Shown here in pieces: positions 16,578 through 23,118 of a DNA stretch of 26,251 nucleotides. This DNA comes from Exiguobacterium sp. AM39-5BH. GTDB lineage: Bacteria > Bacillota > Bacilli > Exiguobacteriales > Exiguobacteriaceae. Position 1 is the stretch's first letter. Each line of letters begins with the position of its first letter. A program made the position numbers and the translations under genes. The notes under the pieces were generated by a model. The model saw only the letters and a list, made by a program, of their open reading frames with translations. It made no database searches and had not been told where the DNA came from. The stretch is taken from assembly GCF_003467445.1 (NCBI RefSeq), contig NZ_QSGS01000021.1, positions 1 through 26,251 on the forward strand, given 5' to 3'.

Positions 16578-16856
16578 ACAAAAAACCACTTTTGGCGGGG
16601 GACCAAAAGTGGTGTAAGCGTGTTGTGATTCGTTCATCGGGGAAACGAACGAATCGGACGTGATGAACCCTAAAGATGTGCCTGTCTCATGGGGAATGAG
16701 ACAATGGGGCATCTTCGCTGAAACAGGATGCTTGATGGACTAAGGGGGAACATCAGATGCATGCTGTTAAAGCTACAGGATACGAGTGGGGAAACTCGCT
16801 CATCACTTTTTCTCGGGTGTGACAAGTTCAAAACGCGATTGGCTCGGGGAAGCCAT
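16578..16856 (-). ncRNA. Candidate structured RNA with six UCCCC-loop hairpins
   Basis: I see six inverted repeats in 280 nt, each showing UCCCC in its loop when read on the minus strand. 16840-16855: stem TGGCT, loop TCCCCG. 16783-16798: stem CGAGT, loop TTCCCC. 16733-16755: stem TGATG, long loop with TTCCCCC. 16683-16703: 8-bp stem TGTCTCAT, loop TCCCC. 16627-16655: 9-bp stem GATTCGTTC, loop with TTTCCCC. 16585-16613: 11-bp stem, loop TCCCCCG, ending in an intrinsic terminator. The minus strand is favoured because only that direction ends in a T-run. It could be the 3' UTR of the crtP operon or a separate RNA. A weak candidate promoter on the minus strand (TTGTCG at 16932-16937, TAACAT at 16909-16914, 17-nt spacer) would allow the latter. 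C-rich UCCC loops are known in Staphylococcus sRNAs that pair with Shine-Dalgarno sites. I recognise no known RNA family. Confidence 0.6.
16580..16613 (-). terminator. Strong minus-strand intrinsic terminator
   Basis: A perfect 11-bp stem (ACCACTTTTGG with CCAAAAGTGGT) has a 7-nt loop and is followed on the minus strand by TTTTTT. It ends transcription arriving from the crtP operon or from the candidate RNA. Confidence 0.85.
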
Positions 16857-16870
16857 TCGATCGCTACAGG

Positions 16871-16944
16871 TGTAACAAACGTTACAAAACTGTTTGAACT
16901 CGAATATGATGTTATCATGTCTTTCCCGTGTCGACAAGTGTCGA
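16871..16944. repeat. Three short palindromes in the crtP 3' flank
   Basis: TGTAAC and GTTACA around AAAC (16871-16886), ATGAT and ATCAT around GTT (16906-16918), and TCGACA and TGTCGA around AG (16931-16944). All are perfect, within 75 nt, between crtP and the hairpin array. They may be protein sites or further RNA structure. Confidence 0.45.
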
Positions 16945-16964
16945 ATCTTCTTGTCACAAAATGT

Positions 16965-18430
16965 TCAAATTGTCAGAGGTATGTCCTCTAATATGGAGCG
17001 GGCGGCGAATTGTCCTGAAAGCGTGACCATTGGGCTCCCGCCGCCCGGGTGGGTAGAACCCCCTGCAAACCAAATGTTCGAGACGTCTTCGGAGCGGGCC
17101 GACGGACGGAAGAAGGCCCCTTCTTCGAATTGGCTGACGTACCGTACAGGGCTCCATAATACGCATAAAAATCACGGGTCAAATCGAGCGGAGTGACGCG
17201 ACGATGGAATAAGACATCGCTCTCTTCCCAATCAACACCGAACTTTCGGAGACGTCGACGAATCAAATGCTCATATGTCTCGGCATCGATCTCTGTCATA
17301 TGGGCCGGTGCGTTGACGAGGATGAACAGGTTGTCGCCGGCTTCTCCCATTGATGGGTCGGTATGGGCCGAGTTCGAGATATAAATTGTAGGTTCGTCCG
17401 CATAACGTTCCTCATCGAACAGCGCGCGGAATTCCGCTTCATAGTCATCCGAGAAATAGACGTTATGATGCGCCAAATTTAATCGCTTGTTCAAACCGAC
17501 CATAATCACAAATGCGGACACCGATGGCTCAATTGTGTCGCGTGTCGGTACCGGGAACGAGGGACGGTCCATCGCGTCGACGAGACGTGGGTATTGGGTG
17601 AGGAGTTCACCATTCAAGAGGACAGCGTCACACGCCATCACTTCTTCATGGTCGATGACGACCGCATGGGCTTTCCCATTCGTCACTTCGATTTTTGTTA
17701 CTTCCTTGCCGAGTCTAAACTCGACACCGAGCTCGCTCGCCCGTTTGGCGAACCCTTTCGCGATTGTCCAGTTGCCGCCTTTGGCGAAATAAACACCGTC
17801 ATTTAGCTCGAGATGTGAAATCAACGCGAAAGTTCCTGGCGTGACATAGGGGCTGCTCCCAATATACGTCGCATATCGGTCGAGCGCTTGGATGATGCGT
17901 GGGTCTTTAAAATACTTCTTATGAAGCGCATGTAAGCTCTTGAGCGGATGTACTTTCATCATGTCAGCCCAAAGTCCGGTATCGATTTTAGAGTCCATTC
18001 TGGTAAAGAAACGGTTATTGGCAATTTCGAATAGTTTCTCCGCCTCGTCTAAGTAGTCGGCCAGTTGGTTTTTATCGGCCTTGTCACCGGTCAGGCGGCG
18101 TACCTCTGCTTCCATCTGTTCCCGATTGGAATGGAAGGTGAACGTAGAACCATCAGAGAAGTGGTTGACAGTATGCGTATCGAGTTTGATGAGCTCGAAG
18201 TAATCTTCCGGGTTGGCCCCGCTATTGCGGATGACGGAACGAAACACGTCCGGCATCGTAATCGTATTCGGTCCGAAGTCGAACCGATGTCCATCGGTGA
18301 TGATTGGCATGAGCTTTCCACCGACATGTTCATTTTTTTCAATGACGGTCACGTCGTAACCGCGAGCTGCAAGGGTGACGGCAGCACTCAAGCCGCCTAA
18401 CCCGGCCCCGATAATGGCGATATGTTTCAT
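16965..18430 (-). pseudogene. crtP: CrtP-like 4,4'-diaponeurosporene oxygenase, frameshifted near the C-terminus
   Basis: A flavoprotein of the CrtN/CrtP family, closest by eye to S. aureus CrtP, which oxidises the terminal methyl of diaponeurosporene. It begins KHIAIIGAGLGGLSAA, EKNEHVGGKL, FDFGPNTITMPD, and has YIGSSPYVTPG and NLAHHNVYFSDDY as in CrtP. The start is the ATG at 18430, with TAGGAGG 6 nt upstream; the frame stays open further upstream only by chance. After GALYGTSANSKKG the zero frame continues as unrelated PSSVRRPAP and ends at 16988. Adding one G to the GGGG run at about 17116-17119 restores AFFRPSARSEDV, then WFAGGSTHPGGGSPMVTLSGQ, the conserved FAD-binding end, with a stop at 16965. 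So one base has been lost, in the gene or in the sequencing. Without this block the enzyme should not bind FAD properly. Restored length is about 488 residues. Confidence 0.85.
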
Positions 18431-18444
18431 GATATGCCTCCTAA

Positions 18445-19512
18445 TTAGTGATACGTACGGCCTTTCCATGAAATCGGCTTCCGTCGCCATTTGCGTATAA
18501 CCGCACTCGAGAGGAGCGACAAATAGGCGATGAGACTGAACGGATGGAGCCAGAAATGACGCCCTCCTGATTTGACATCGATCGCTAGTCGGGCGAGTAG
18601 GACGGATAGGCAAGCCAAGAAAGAGATCCAATCCAAGCGAACGAGACAGACGACGAAAGCAGATAGTTGGGTTCCGTAGTAGAGAAAGAAATAAAGGGCA
18701 ATGCCCACTGCTTCATTCATTCCCTTGAATACGTTTTTTGAAAACCCATTCCACACTTCTTCGTTTGTCGCATACATGTCGCACGTGATGTAAGGCGAAA
18801 CGTTGACGAGCGATGTGATTTTTTTTCGTCGTTTGAACGCACGACAAAGATCGATGTCGTCAATTAATGAATCATGGATTGAGGCGTGCCCGCCGACGTC
18901 GTCGTAGCTCGCCCGCTCGACGAGCACATTCATCCCGTTGGCCGCGGCAAAGGCAGGATGGCGCACTTTTCGCCAAAACAGCGGTAAATGTTGGGCGATT
19001 AAAACATGTTGCATCGGGATCAATAGTTTGCCGAGCCAAGTCGGTGTCGGGAAACGTGGGAAACCGGATAAAAAGACCGCGTCTTCCCGTACAAGTGTGC
19101 CATGCAATCGACCGATGAACGTCGGATCGATCGTGACGTCGGCATCGAGGAACAAAATGTACGGCTCGGTCGTCCGAGTCGCCAACTGATGGCACGCGTG
19201 GACCTTGCCCGCCCAGCCTTCCGGGAGCGGCACCCCATGGAAGATGGTGAAGCGGGAATCGCCCGCAATCGCTTGAACGAGCGCCTGATATGTACCGTCC
19301 TCGGATCGGTCCTCATATAAATACACGTGACATTCATCCGTCAAGGCGGCCTTCAGACTTGTGACGAGCTTCGACACGTTCCGTTCTTCGTTTCTCAGTG
19401 GAATACATACCGCAGTTGGAGGAGCGGGAACGGGTTCTGTGAGCGGACGTAAAAATAATAAATTGACGAGTGTGAACACGAACATAAGGACAGTGAGTGA
19501 TAGAATCACCAT
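18445..19512 (-). CDS. crtQ: CrtQ-like carotenoid glycosyltransferase (GT2)
   Basis: A 355-residue membrane-bound family 2 glycosyltransferase. An N-terminal membrane anchor (about 2-22) is followed by the GT-A domain, with VCIPLRNEERNVSKL for nucleotide binding, YEDRSEDGTYQ, the metal-binding DADV (about 123-126) and FAAANGMNVLVERASYDDVGG. DSLIDDIDLCRAFKRR supplies the catalytic Asp region. Two or three C-terminal membrane helices lie at about 255-330. This order matches CrtQ, which attaches glucose to the carotenoid carboxylate during staphyloxanthin synthesis. I prefer the ATG at 19512: it forms a TGATG overlap with the preceding stop and has GGAAGA about 8 nt upstream; the ATG at 19521 lies too close to that site. 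It is followed 14 nt later by crtP, so the two are cotranscribed. Confidence 0.88.
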   Translation of the reverse strand: MVILSLTVLMFVFTLVNLLFLRPLTEPVPAPPTAVCIPLRNEERNVSKLVTSLKAALTDECHVYLYEDRSEDGTYQALVQAIAGDSRFTIFHGVPLPEGWAGKVHACHQLATRTTEPYILFLDADVTIDPTFIGRLHGTLVREDAVFLSGFPRFPTPTWLGKLLIPMQHVLIAQHLPLFWRKVRHPAFAAANGMNVLVERASYDDVGGHASIHDSLIDDIDLCRAFKRRKKITSLVNVSPYITCDMYATNEEVWNGFSKNVFKGMNEAVGIALYFFLYYGTQLSAFVVCLVRLDWISFLACLSVLLARLAIDVKSGGRHFWLHPFSLIAYLSLLSSAVIRKWRRKPISWKGRTYH

Positions 19513-20207
19513 CAGCGACATCTTCCGATTTGAAGCACGTGCTCTGTCCAATCCGCTAGGCTGCGCTTCGGCGGGAACAAGGCGATATAACGGTCGGACT
19601 GCATGATCACGTCGTCACGCGTATCGTCATATAGTCGCTCAAGCGCTCCGGCGAGCTCTTTTTTTTGGTCACGTCTCGTCTTAGAGACGACCGTGTGATT
19701 GCGGAACCGCACATAGACGAGCGGGGCAGCGTGGGACGCGAACGTATAATAGATGGCGCACAATCGGACTTCTGGATTGTGAATCAGCATCGTTGCCCCT
19801 GAGCCGATTTCAAGTGGGCGATACTCCTGTGGATATTCGCGTCCTTGAGGAAACACCCAGACGGACTTGCCAGCTAGCAAGAGCCGATTGGCGTAGTTGA
19901 GCGAGGCGCGCACGTCCGACAGGCTGCCTTTTTTAATTGAGAATGCGCCCAAGTGACGGAAGAACGGGAAGCGGCGCAACCCATCCTCATCCATCAAAAC
20001 GTGAACGTCATGACGTAAGTAATACTGGTTCAACATGAGCAAAATCATCCCGTCCCACCAGGAACTATGTGTGCTTAAAAACAATCCAGGTGTCGGCACG
20101 TCATCGGCCCGGACATGAATCGTATGGAAAAACGGACGGATTTGACGCTCTTTTACGAACGTCGAGAACAGGTTATTGAACCATTTCTTTTTGCTCGCTT
20201 CGATCAT
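19512..20207 (-). CDS. crtO: CrtO-like acyltransferase (PlsC fold)
   Basis: A 231-residue glycerolipid-type acyltransferase. Motif I is HSSWWD (H47 and D52, the HxxxxD catalytic pair), with a substrate loop around IKKGSLSDVRASLNYA. Motif III is FPQGREYP (119-126), where the usual FPEG Glu is Gln. There is no clear long membrane helix, so it is probably peripheral. In staphyloxanthin synthesis CrtO esterifies the glucosyl carotenoid with a fatty acid; the same place in the operon, before the glycosyltransferase, supports that role, although the fold is also that of generic lyso-phospholipid acyltransferases. GGAGGAG lies 5 nt before the ATG. It overlaps the CruF-like gene by 35 nt upstream and crtQ by 1 nt downstream (TGATG). 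Confidence 0.8.
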   Translation of the reverse strand: MIEASKKKWFNNLFSTFVKERQIRPFFHTIHVRADDVPTPGLFLSTHSSWWDGMILLMLNQYYLRHDVHVLMDEDGLRRFPFFRHLGAFSIKKGSLSDVRASLNYANRLLLAGKSVWVFPQGREYPQEYRPLEIGSGATMLIHNPEVRLCAIYYTFASHAAPLVYVRFRNHTVVSKTRRDQKKELAGALERLYDDTRDDVIMQSDRYIALFPPKRSLADWTEHVLQIGRCR

Positions 20208-20925
20208 GATGGCTCCTCCGTTCTAATAAAATGAGACCTGCGGCTGTCACGAGGCTGAGGAAACCGATACCATAGAGACCGGCGTTAACGGCCGTGACAC
20301 CGAACAGGGCATGGAGCATGACGAACAAATAACGGCCATGCCCGAGTAACATCGGTTCCGCCTCGACTTCGAATCGGTCAAGCAGCCATGAAAAAATGAG
20401 CGACAGGCCGAACCAACCGACAAAATTTTGAGTCGGGATATCATAATAAAGACCGCCATTCGCCCACTCCCAGTAACCTTTCACGTTCGCGGCGACCGGG
20501 TCGATGGCCATGTCGAGCCAAACGGCGAGGAACGGGACGAGCCAGAGCGTCCGATTTTTGAACGAGAACAGCCGGGCAACGGCAAAGCTCGAACCGATGA
20601 CGGCGAGCCAGGCAGCGCCGATTGTGACCGGTACACCGAACACGGTCGGGCCGAACGCCTCGGCATAGATGTACTCACTGAACGGGAAGCCAGTTTTGAC
20701 ACCGAGTGTCTCGACAGCAATCGAGCCGAAGAAGATGAACGGGACAATCCAGCGCGCGTGGCGGACACCGTCCGCAATCACCCAACCGCCGATGAGACCG
20801 GCAAGCCATAAGAAGACCGGGTTTGCCCATTCGAGCCAACTCGGTAACAAATCGAACCCGACGAGGACGACCCCGACGACATACCAAACCAAAAACCATT
20901 TCCAAATCCATGGATATATTTTCAT
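20173..20925 (-). CDS. CruF-like carotenoid biosynthesis membrane protein
   Basis: A 250-residue polytopic protein with about seven membrane segments, several of them Trp-rich. The central block ETLGVKTGFPFSEYIYAEAFGPTVFGVPVTIGAAW, then WLDMAIDPVAA, and YYDIPTQNFVGWFG is characteristic of the carotenoid biosynthesis (CruF, DUF422) family. Members include the carotenoid 1',2'-hydratase CruF and the bacterioruberin hydratase. Asp and Glu in these blocks are the likely catalytic residues. It is the first gene of the minus operon, with AGGAGGTG 6 nt before the ATG. A TAGAAT -10-like box (20944-20949) lies upstream without a convincing -35; CCTCTC and GAGAGG flank that box and could fold up to the ribosome site. 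I infer hydration of a C30 end group, which is not proven for this protein. Confidence 0.8.
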   Translation of the reverse strand: MKIYPWIWKWFLVWYVVGVVLVGFDLLPSWLEWANPVFLWLAGLIGGWVIADGVRHARWIVPFIFFGSIAVETLGVKTGFPFSEYIYAEAFGPTVFGVPVTIGAAWLAVIGSSFAVARLFSFKNRTLWLVPFLAVWLDMAIDPVAANVKGYWEWANGGLYYDIPTQNFVGWFGLSLIFSWLLDRFEVEAEPMLLGHGRYLFVMLHALFGVTAVNAGLYGIGFLSLVTAAGLILLERRSHHDRSEQKEMVQ

Positions 20926-20984
20926 TTCAACACCTCCTCTCTCATTCTAGAGAGGTTTTCGACTTCCGTCTAATAAATGCATGC

Positions 20985-21014
20985 AAAAAACGAGCTCCAT
21001 AAGAGGAACTCGTT
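20985..21014 (-). terminator. Intrinsic terminator after pssA
   Basis: On the minus strand, AACGAGTTCC pairs with GGAGCTCGTT (one G-U pair) and is followed by TTTTTT. The stem overlaps the last bases of the pssA stop codon. Confidence 0.85.
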
Positions 21015-21711
21015 AGTTCGCCATCCGTTTTCGCTTTTTGACGAACGAGAAGGCGATGAATAAGACGTAGAACGTAACGGCGATGAACCAAAACGACGGC
21101 CATTCTTTCCAGCGTGCCAAAATCATGTACGTCAAGTAGACGAGGCTGACCGTGATGATGAATGAATGACGCGGAAGTGGCACGTCTTTAAAACTCGGGA
21201 TGCGCACGCGGCTGACCATGAGCAGAGCGAGTCCTGTGAAAAAAATCGGGGTGAGCAACTCATTAATCTGGTCTCCAAACGTCGTGACGACGGCAAGCAG
21301 TCCGCCTGCGGCCGTGATTGGCACCCCTGAGAAATAGCTCGCTGCGACATTCGTGGCTGACAAGTTGAAGCGGGCCAAGCGATAGGCGCCGAATAACGGA
21401 AACAATGCGGCGAAGAAGAGCCCATAATTGCCGTAATCAATGAAGAACGTGTAATAGGCGAGTAGCGCCGGGGCAACTCCGAATGTGACGACGTCAGCGA
21501 GCGAGTCGAGTTCTTTCCCAAAGTCACCGGCCACTCCGAGCATGCGGGCCAGCCGTCCGTCGAGACTGTCGAGCATCATAGCGATGATGATCAATAATGT
21601 CGCATTCGAAAAGTCGCCGCGCGCCGCGTAAACGATGGCCAAGACGCCACAGAATAAGTTGCCGAACGTAAATGAGTTAGGAATCCACGAGCGGATTCGT
21701 TCTTTCCACAT
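21013..21711 (-). CDS. pssA: CDP-diacylglycerol-serine O-phosphatidyltransferase
   Basis: A 232-residue CDP-alcohol phosphatidyltransferase, an integral membrane enzyme that makes phosphatidylserine from CDP-diacylglycerol and serine, the precursor of phosphatidylethanolamine. The complete family motif DG-x2-AR-x8-G-x3-D-x3-D is visible: D51, G52, A55, R56, G65, D69 and D73, with D48 just before. About seven membrane segments follow, and PNSFTFGNLFCG at residue 11 is typical of PssA. The basic C-terminus ends KKRKRMAN. I choose the ATG at 21711, which has GGAGG 8 nt upstream, over one 15 nt earlier that has no site. It lies 20 nt after ybaK on the same strand. No psd decarboxylase gene is in this window. 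A phosphatidylglycerophosphate synthase (PgsA) would be the alternative; the N-terminal pattern favours PssA. Confidence 0.88.
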   Translation of the reverse strand: MWKERIRSWIPNSFTFGNLFCGVLAIVYAARGDFSNATLLIIIAMMLDSLDGRLARMLGVAGDFGKELDSLADVVTFGVAPALLAYYTFFIDYGNYGLFFAALFPLFGAYRLARFNLSATNVAASYFSGVPITAAGGLLAVVTTFGDQINELLTPIFFTGLALLMVSRVRIPSFKDVPLPRHSFIITVSLVYLTYMILARWKEWPSFWFIAVTFYVLFIAFSFVKKRKRMAN

Positions 21712-21731
21712 AGGTATTGCCTCCATCTTTG

Positions 21732-22196
21732 TTATTGAGTAAACCAGCGACCGTCCGTGAACCGGAGCAGATCAGCCGGTGCGAGTTCGAGTTGATAGCC
21801 GCGTTTTCCGGCCGAGATGATGATCGTGTCTTTTTGTTTGGCGCTGTCATGAAGAAACACGGGGAAACGTTTCTTCGCACCGATCGGTGAGACTCCGCCC
21901 CGGATGTACCCGGTCAACGCCTCGAGTTCTTTCACCGGTACGGGTGAAACCTTTTTTGCACCCCAGGCCTTCGCGGCCGCTTTTAAATCGATATCGAGCT
22001 CTCCTGAAATCAAAAAGAAGGCGAATCGGCGTTGCTCGTTCTCGAGACAAATCGTTTTATACAGCTGATCGAGCGGTTTACCGAGTAATGTGGCGACATG
22101 CTTGGCCGAGACGTCAGACACGTCCACTTCATATGTGTGATATGTGAACGGGACGCTCCGTTGTTTCAGTTGTCTTGCGGCGTTTGTCAGTTGCAT
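21732..22196 (-). CDS. ybaK: YbaK/EbsC-type Cys-tRNA(Pro) deacylase
   Basis: A 154-residue cytosolic editing enzyme that hydrolyses cysteine wrongly attached to tRNA-Pro by prolyl-tRNA synthetase. Family landmarks are TYEVDVSDVSAKHVATLLGKPLDQLYKTI, with the catalytic Lys at 47 (YKT), KKVSPVPVKELEALTGYIRGGVSPIG with the GGVSPIG loop at 100-106, and FPVFLHDSA. Length is normal for YbaK (about 159). The frame is open upstream to a TTG at 22238, but the promoter lies inside that stretch; the ATG at 22196 follows a G-rich site (AAAGGGTGGG) and gives the usual start. It is the first gene of a two-gene transcript with pssA. Confidence 0.93.
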   Translation of the reverse strand: MQLTNAARQLKQRSVPFTYHTYEVDVSDVSAKHVATLLGKPLDQLYKTICLENEQRRFAFFLISGELDIDLKAAAKAWGAKKVSPVPVKELEALTGYIRGGVSPIGAKKRFPVFLHDSAKQKDTIIISAGKRGYQLELAPADLLRFTDGRWFTQ

Positions 22197-22228
22197 CAGT
22201 CCCACCCTTTCGTTGAACGACTCTTTTA

Positions 22229-22258
22229 AGAATAGCAAATAGTGGTAGCGTCGGGCAA
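22229..22258 (-). promoter_or_regulatory. Candidate extended -10 promoter of ybaK-pssA
   Basis: On the minus strand there is TTGCCC (22253-22258), an 18-nt spacer and TATTCT (22229-22234), with TG one base before the -10 box. It lies about 35 nt before the ybaK start. Confidence 0.5.
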
Positions 22259-22308
22259 TCGAACTCGGAAAGTTTTCATAATAAGAAGGAAACAGAATCC
22301 TTGATAGA

Positions 22309-22330
22309 GAAATGAATAGTGATTCATTTC
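22309..22330. promoter_or_regulatory. Perfect 9-bp inverted repeat before the enoyl-CoA hydratase gene
   Basis: GAAATGAAT and ATTCATTTC flank AGTG. The site is 21 nt before the ATG of the PaaG-like gene and just after TTGATA. Its general form recalls the TetR-type FadR operator of B. subtilis (half-sites TGAATGA and TCATTCA), so a repressor responding to acyl-CoA is plausible. Confidence 0.55.
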
Positions 22331-22351
22331 ATCATGAAGGGGGAAATTAGG

Positions 22352-23086
22352 ATGGAAACGATTCAACTCGAACGACATAACGGGGTCGGTTGGCTGAAAT
22401 GGAATCGGCCGGAGAAATTGAACGCGCTGAACGAGACGTTGCTTCGAGAGGCGAGGGAAGCGATGGAACAGTTCGTGGCGGATGAGACCGTTCACGTCAT
22501 CGTGCTTGCCGGGCAAGGACGTGCCTTCTCATCGGGACAGGACTTGACGATTGAGAGTGATGCCGACTATGGAGTGTATTTAGAAGAGGTGTATCATCCG
22601 CTCGTCCGGGCGCTCGAAGCTTGTCCAAAACCGGTCATCGCCGGAATCCATGGGGTCGTCGCGGGGGCGGGCTTGAGTCTGGCGCTCGCCGCAGACGTTC
22701 GTTTTGTCGCAAGGTCGACGAAATTCAGTTCGGCATTCATCAAAATCGGTCTCGTCGCCGACGCCGGGGGACCGTATCATTTGAAGCGGTTGATGCGCCC
22801 AGACCTCGCGCTCGCTTGGATGTGGAGCGGGAGCACAATCGACGCCGCGCAGGCTGAGAAGTTCGGTCTCGTCACCGAGCTCGTCGAGGATGAGGCGTAC
22901 TTGGAGCGGTTGACGACATATGCCGAGACGCTCGCCGCCCAGTCACCGACGGCGGTACAGGGCATGAAGGCGTTGTTCCGAGCCAAGTCGTTCGAGGAAG
23001 GGCTCGAGCAAGAAATCGTTTGGCAACGGAAGTGTGGTCAGACGGACGTCCATCGCCAAGCGATGCAGGCGTTTCTAAACCGATAA
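22352..23086 (+). CDS. Enoyl-CoA hydratase/isomerase family protein (PaaG-like)
   Basis: A 244-residue crotonase-fold enzyme acting on acyl-CoA thioesters in the cytosol. WNRPEKLNAL, then AFSSGQDL (about 58-65) and GVVAGAGLSLALAADVRF form the CoA and oxyanion-hole regions. At the first catalytic Glu position of true hydratases (QPEI) this protein reads SSAFIKIG, with no Glu. The following loop is VADAGG, giving Asp137 where E. coli PaaG has its catalytic Asp. This argues for an isomerase of the PaaG type (1,2-epoxyphenylacetyl-CoA isomerase or a related double-bond isomerase) rather than a hydratase. No other phenylacetate genes are near. I use the ATG at 22352, with AAGGGGGAAA upstream; an ATG-like start 33 nt earlier falls inside the palindrome. 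A strong terminator follows, so it is monocistronic. Confidence 0.88.
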   Translation: METIQLERHNGVGWLKWNRPEKLNALNETLLREAREAMEQFVADETVHVIVLAGQGRAFSSGQDLTIESDADYGVYLEEVYHPLVRALEACPKPVIAGIHGVVAGAGLSLALAADVRFVARSTKFSSAFIKIGLVADAGGPYHLKRLMRPDLALAWMWSGSTIDAAQAEKFGLVTELVEDEAYLERLTTYAETLAAQSPTAVQGMKALFRAKSFEEGLEQEIVWQRKCGQTDVHRQAMQAFLNR

Positions 23087-23118
23087 AAAAGAAGCGGTCA
23101 CAGCGACCGCTTCTTTTT
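23084..23118. terminator. Strong bidirectional terminator after the PaaG-like gene
   Basis: A 14-bp stem (AAAAAGAAGCGGTC with GACCGCTTCTTTTT) surrounds a 5-nt loop. A- and T-runs flank it on both sides, and it overlaps the stop codon of the preceding gene. Confidence 0.93.

Noticed and set aside
16540..16990. CRISPR array suggested by regularly spaced hairpins
   Set aside because: The stems differ in sequence and only the short loop is shared; spacing is irregular and there are no cas genes.
16728..17196. Open frames on the plus strand (16728-16991 and 16894-17196) in the gap after crtM
   Set aside because: They run through the hairpin array and antisense to crtP, lack ribosome sites, and their translations look random.
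18431..18631. N-terminal extension of the CrtP-like frame up to 18631
   Set aside because: The extension is antisense-like read-through over the end of crtQ; the strong TAGGAGG site and the canonical MKHIAIIGAGLGG start fix the beginning at 18430.
18065..20950. Plus-strand open frames opposite crtP, the glycosyltransferase and the CruF-like gene
   Set aside because: They are antisense to genes with clear family motifs and have low-complexity or random translations.
20926..20985. Sigma-B-type promoter before the minus carotenoid operon, as in S. aureus crtOPQMN
   Set aside because: No GTTTAA/GGGTAT pair is visible; only a TAGAAT -10-like box without a good -35.
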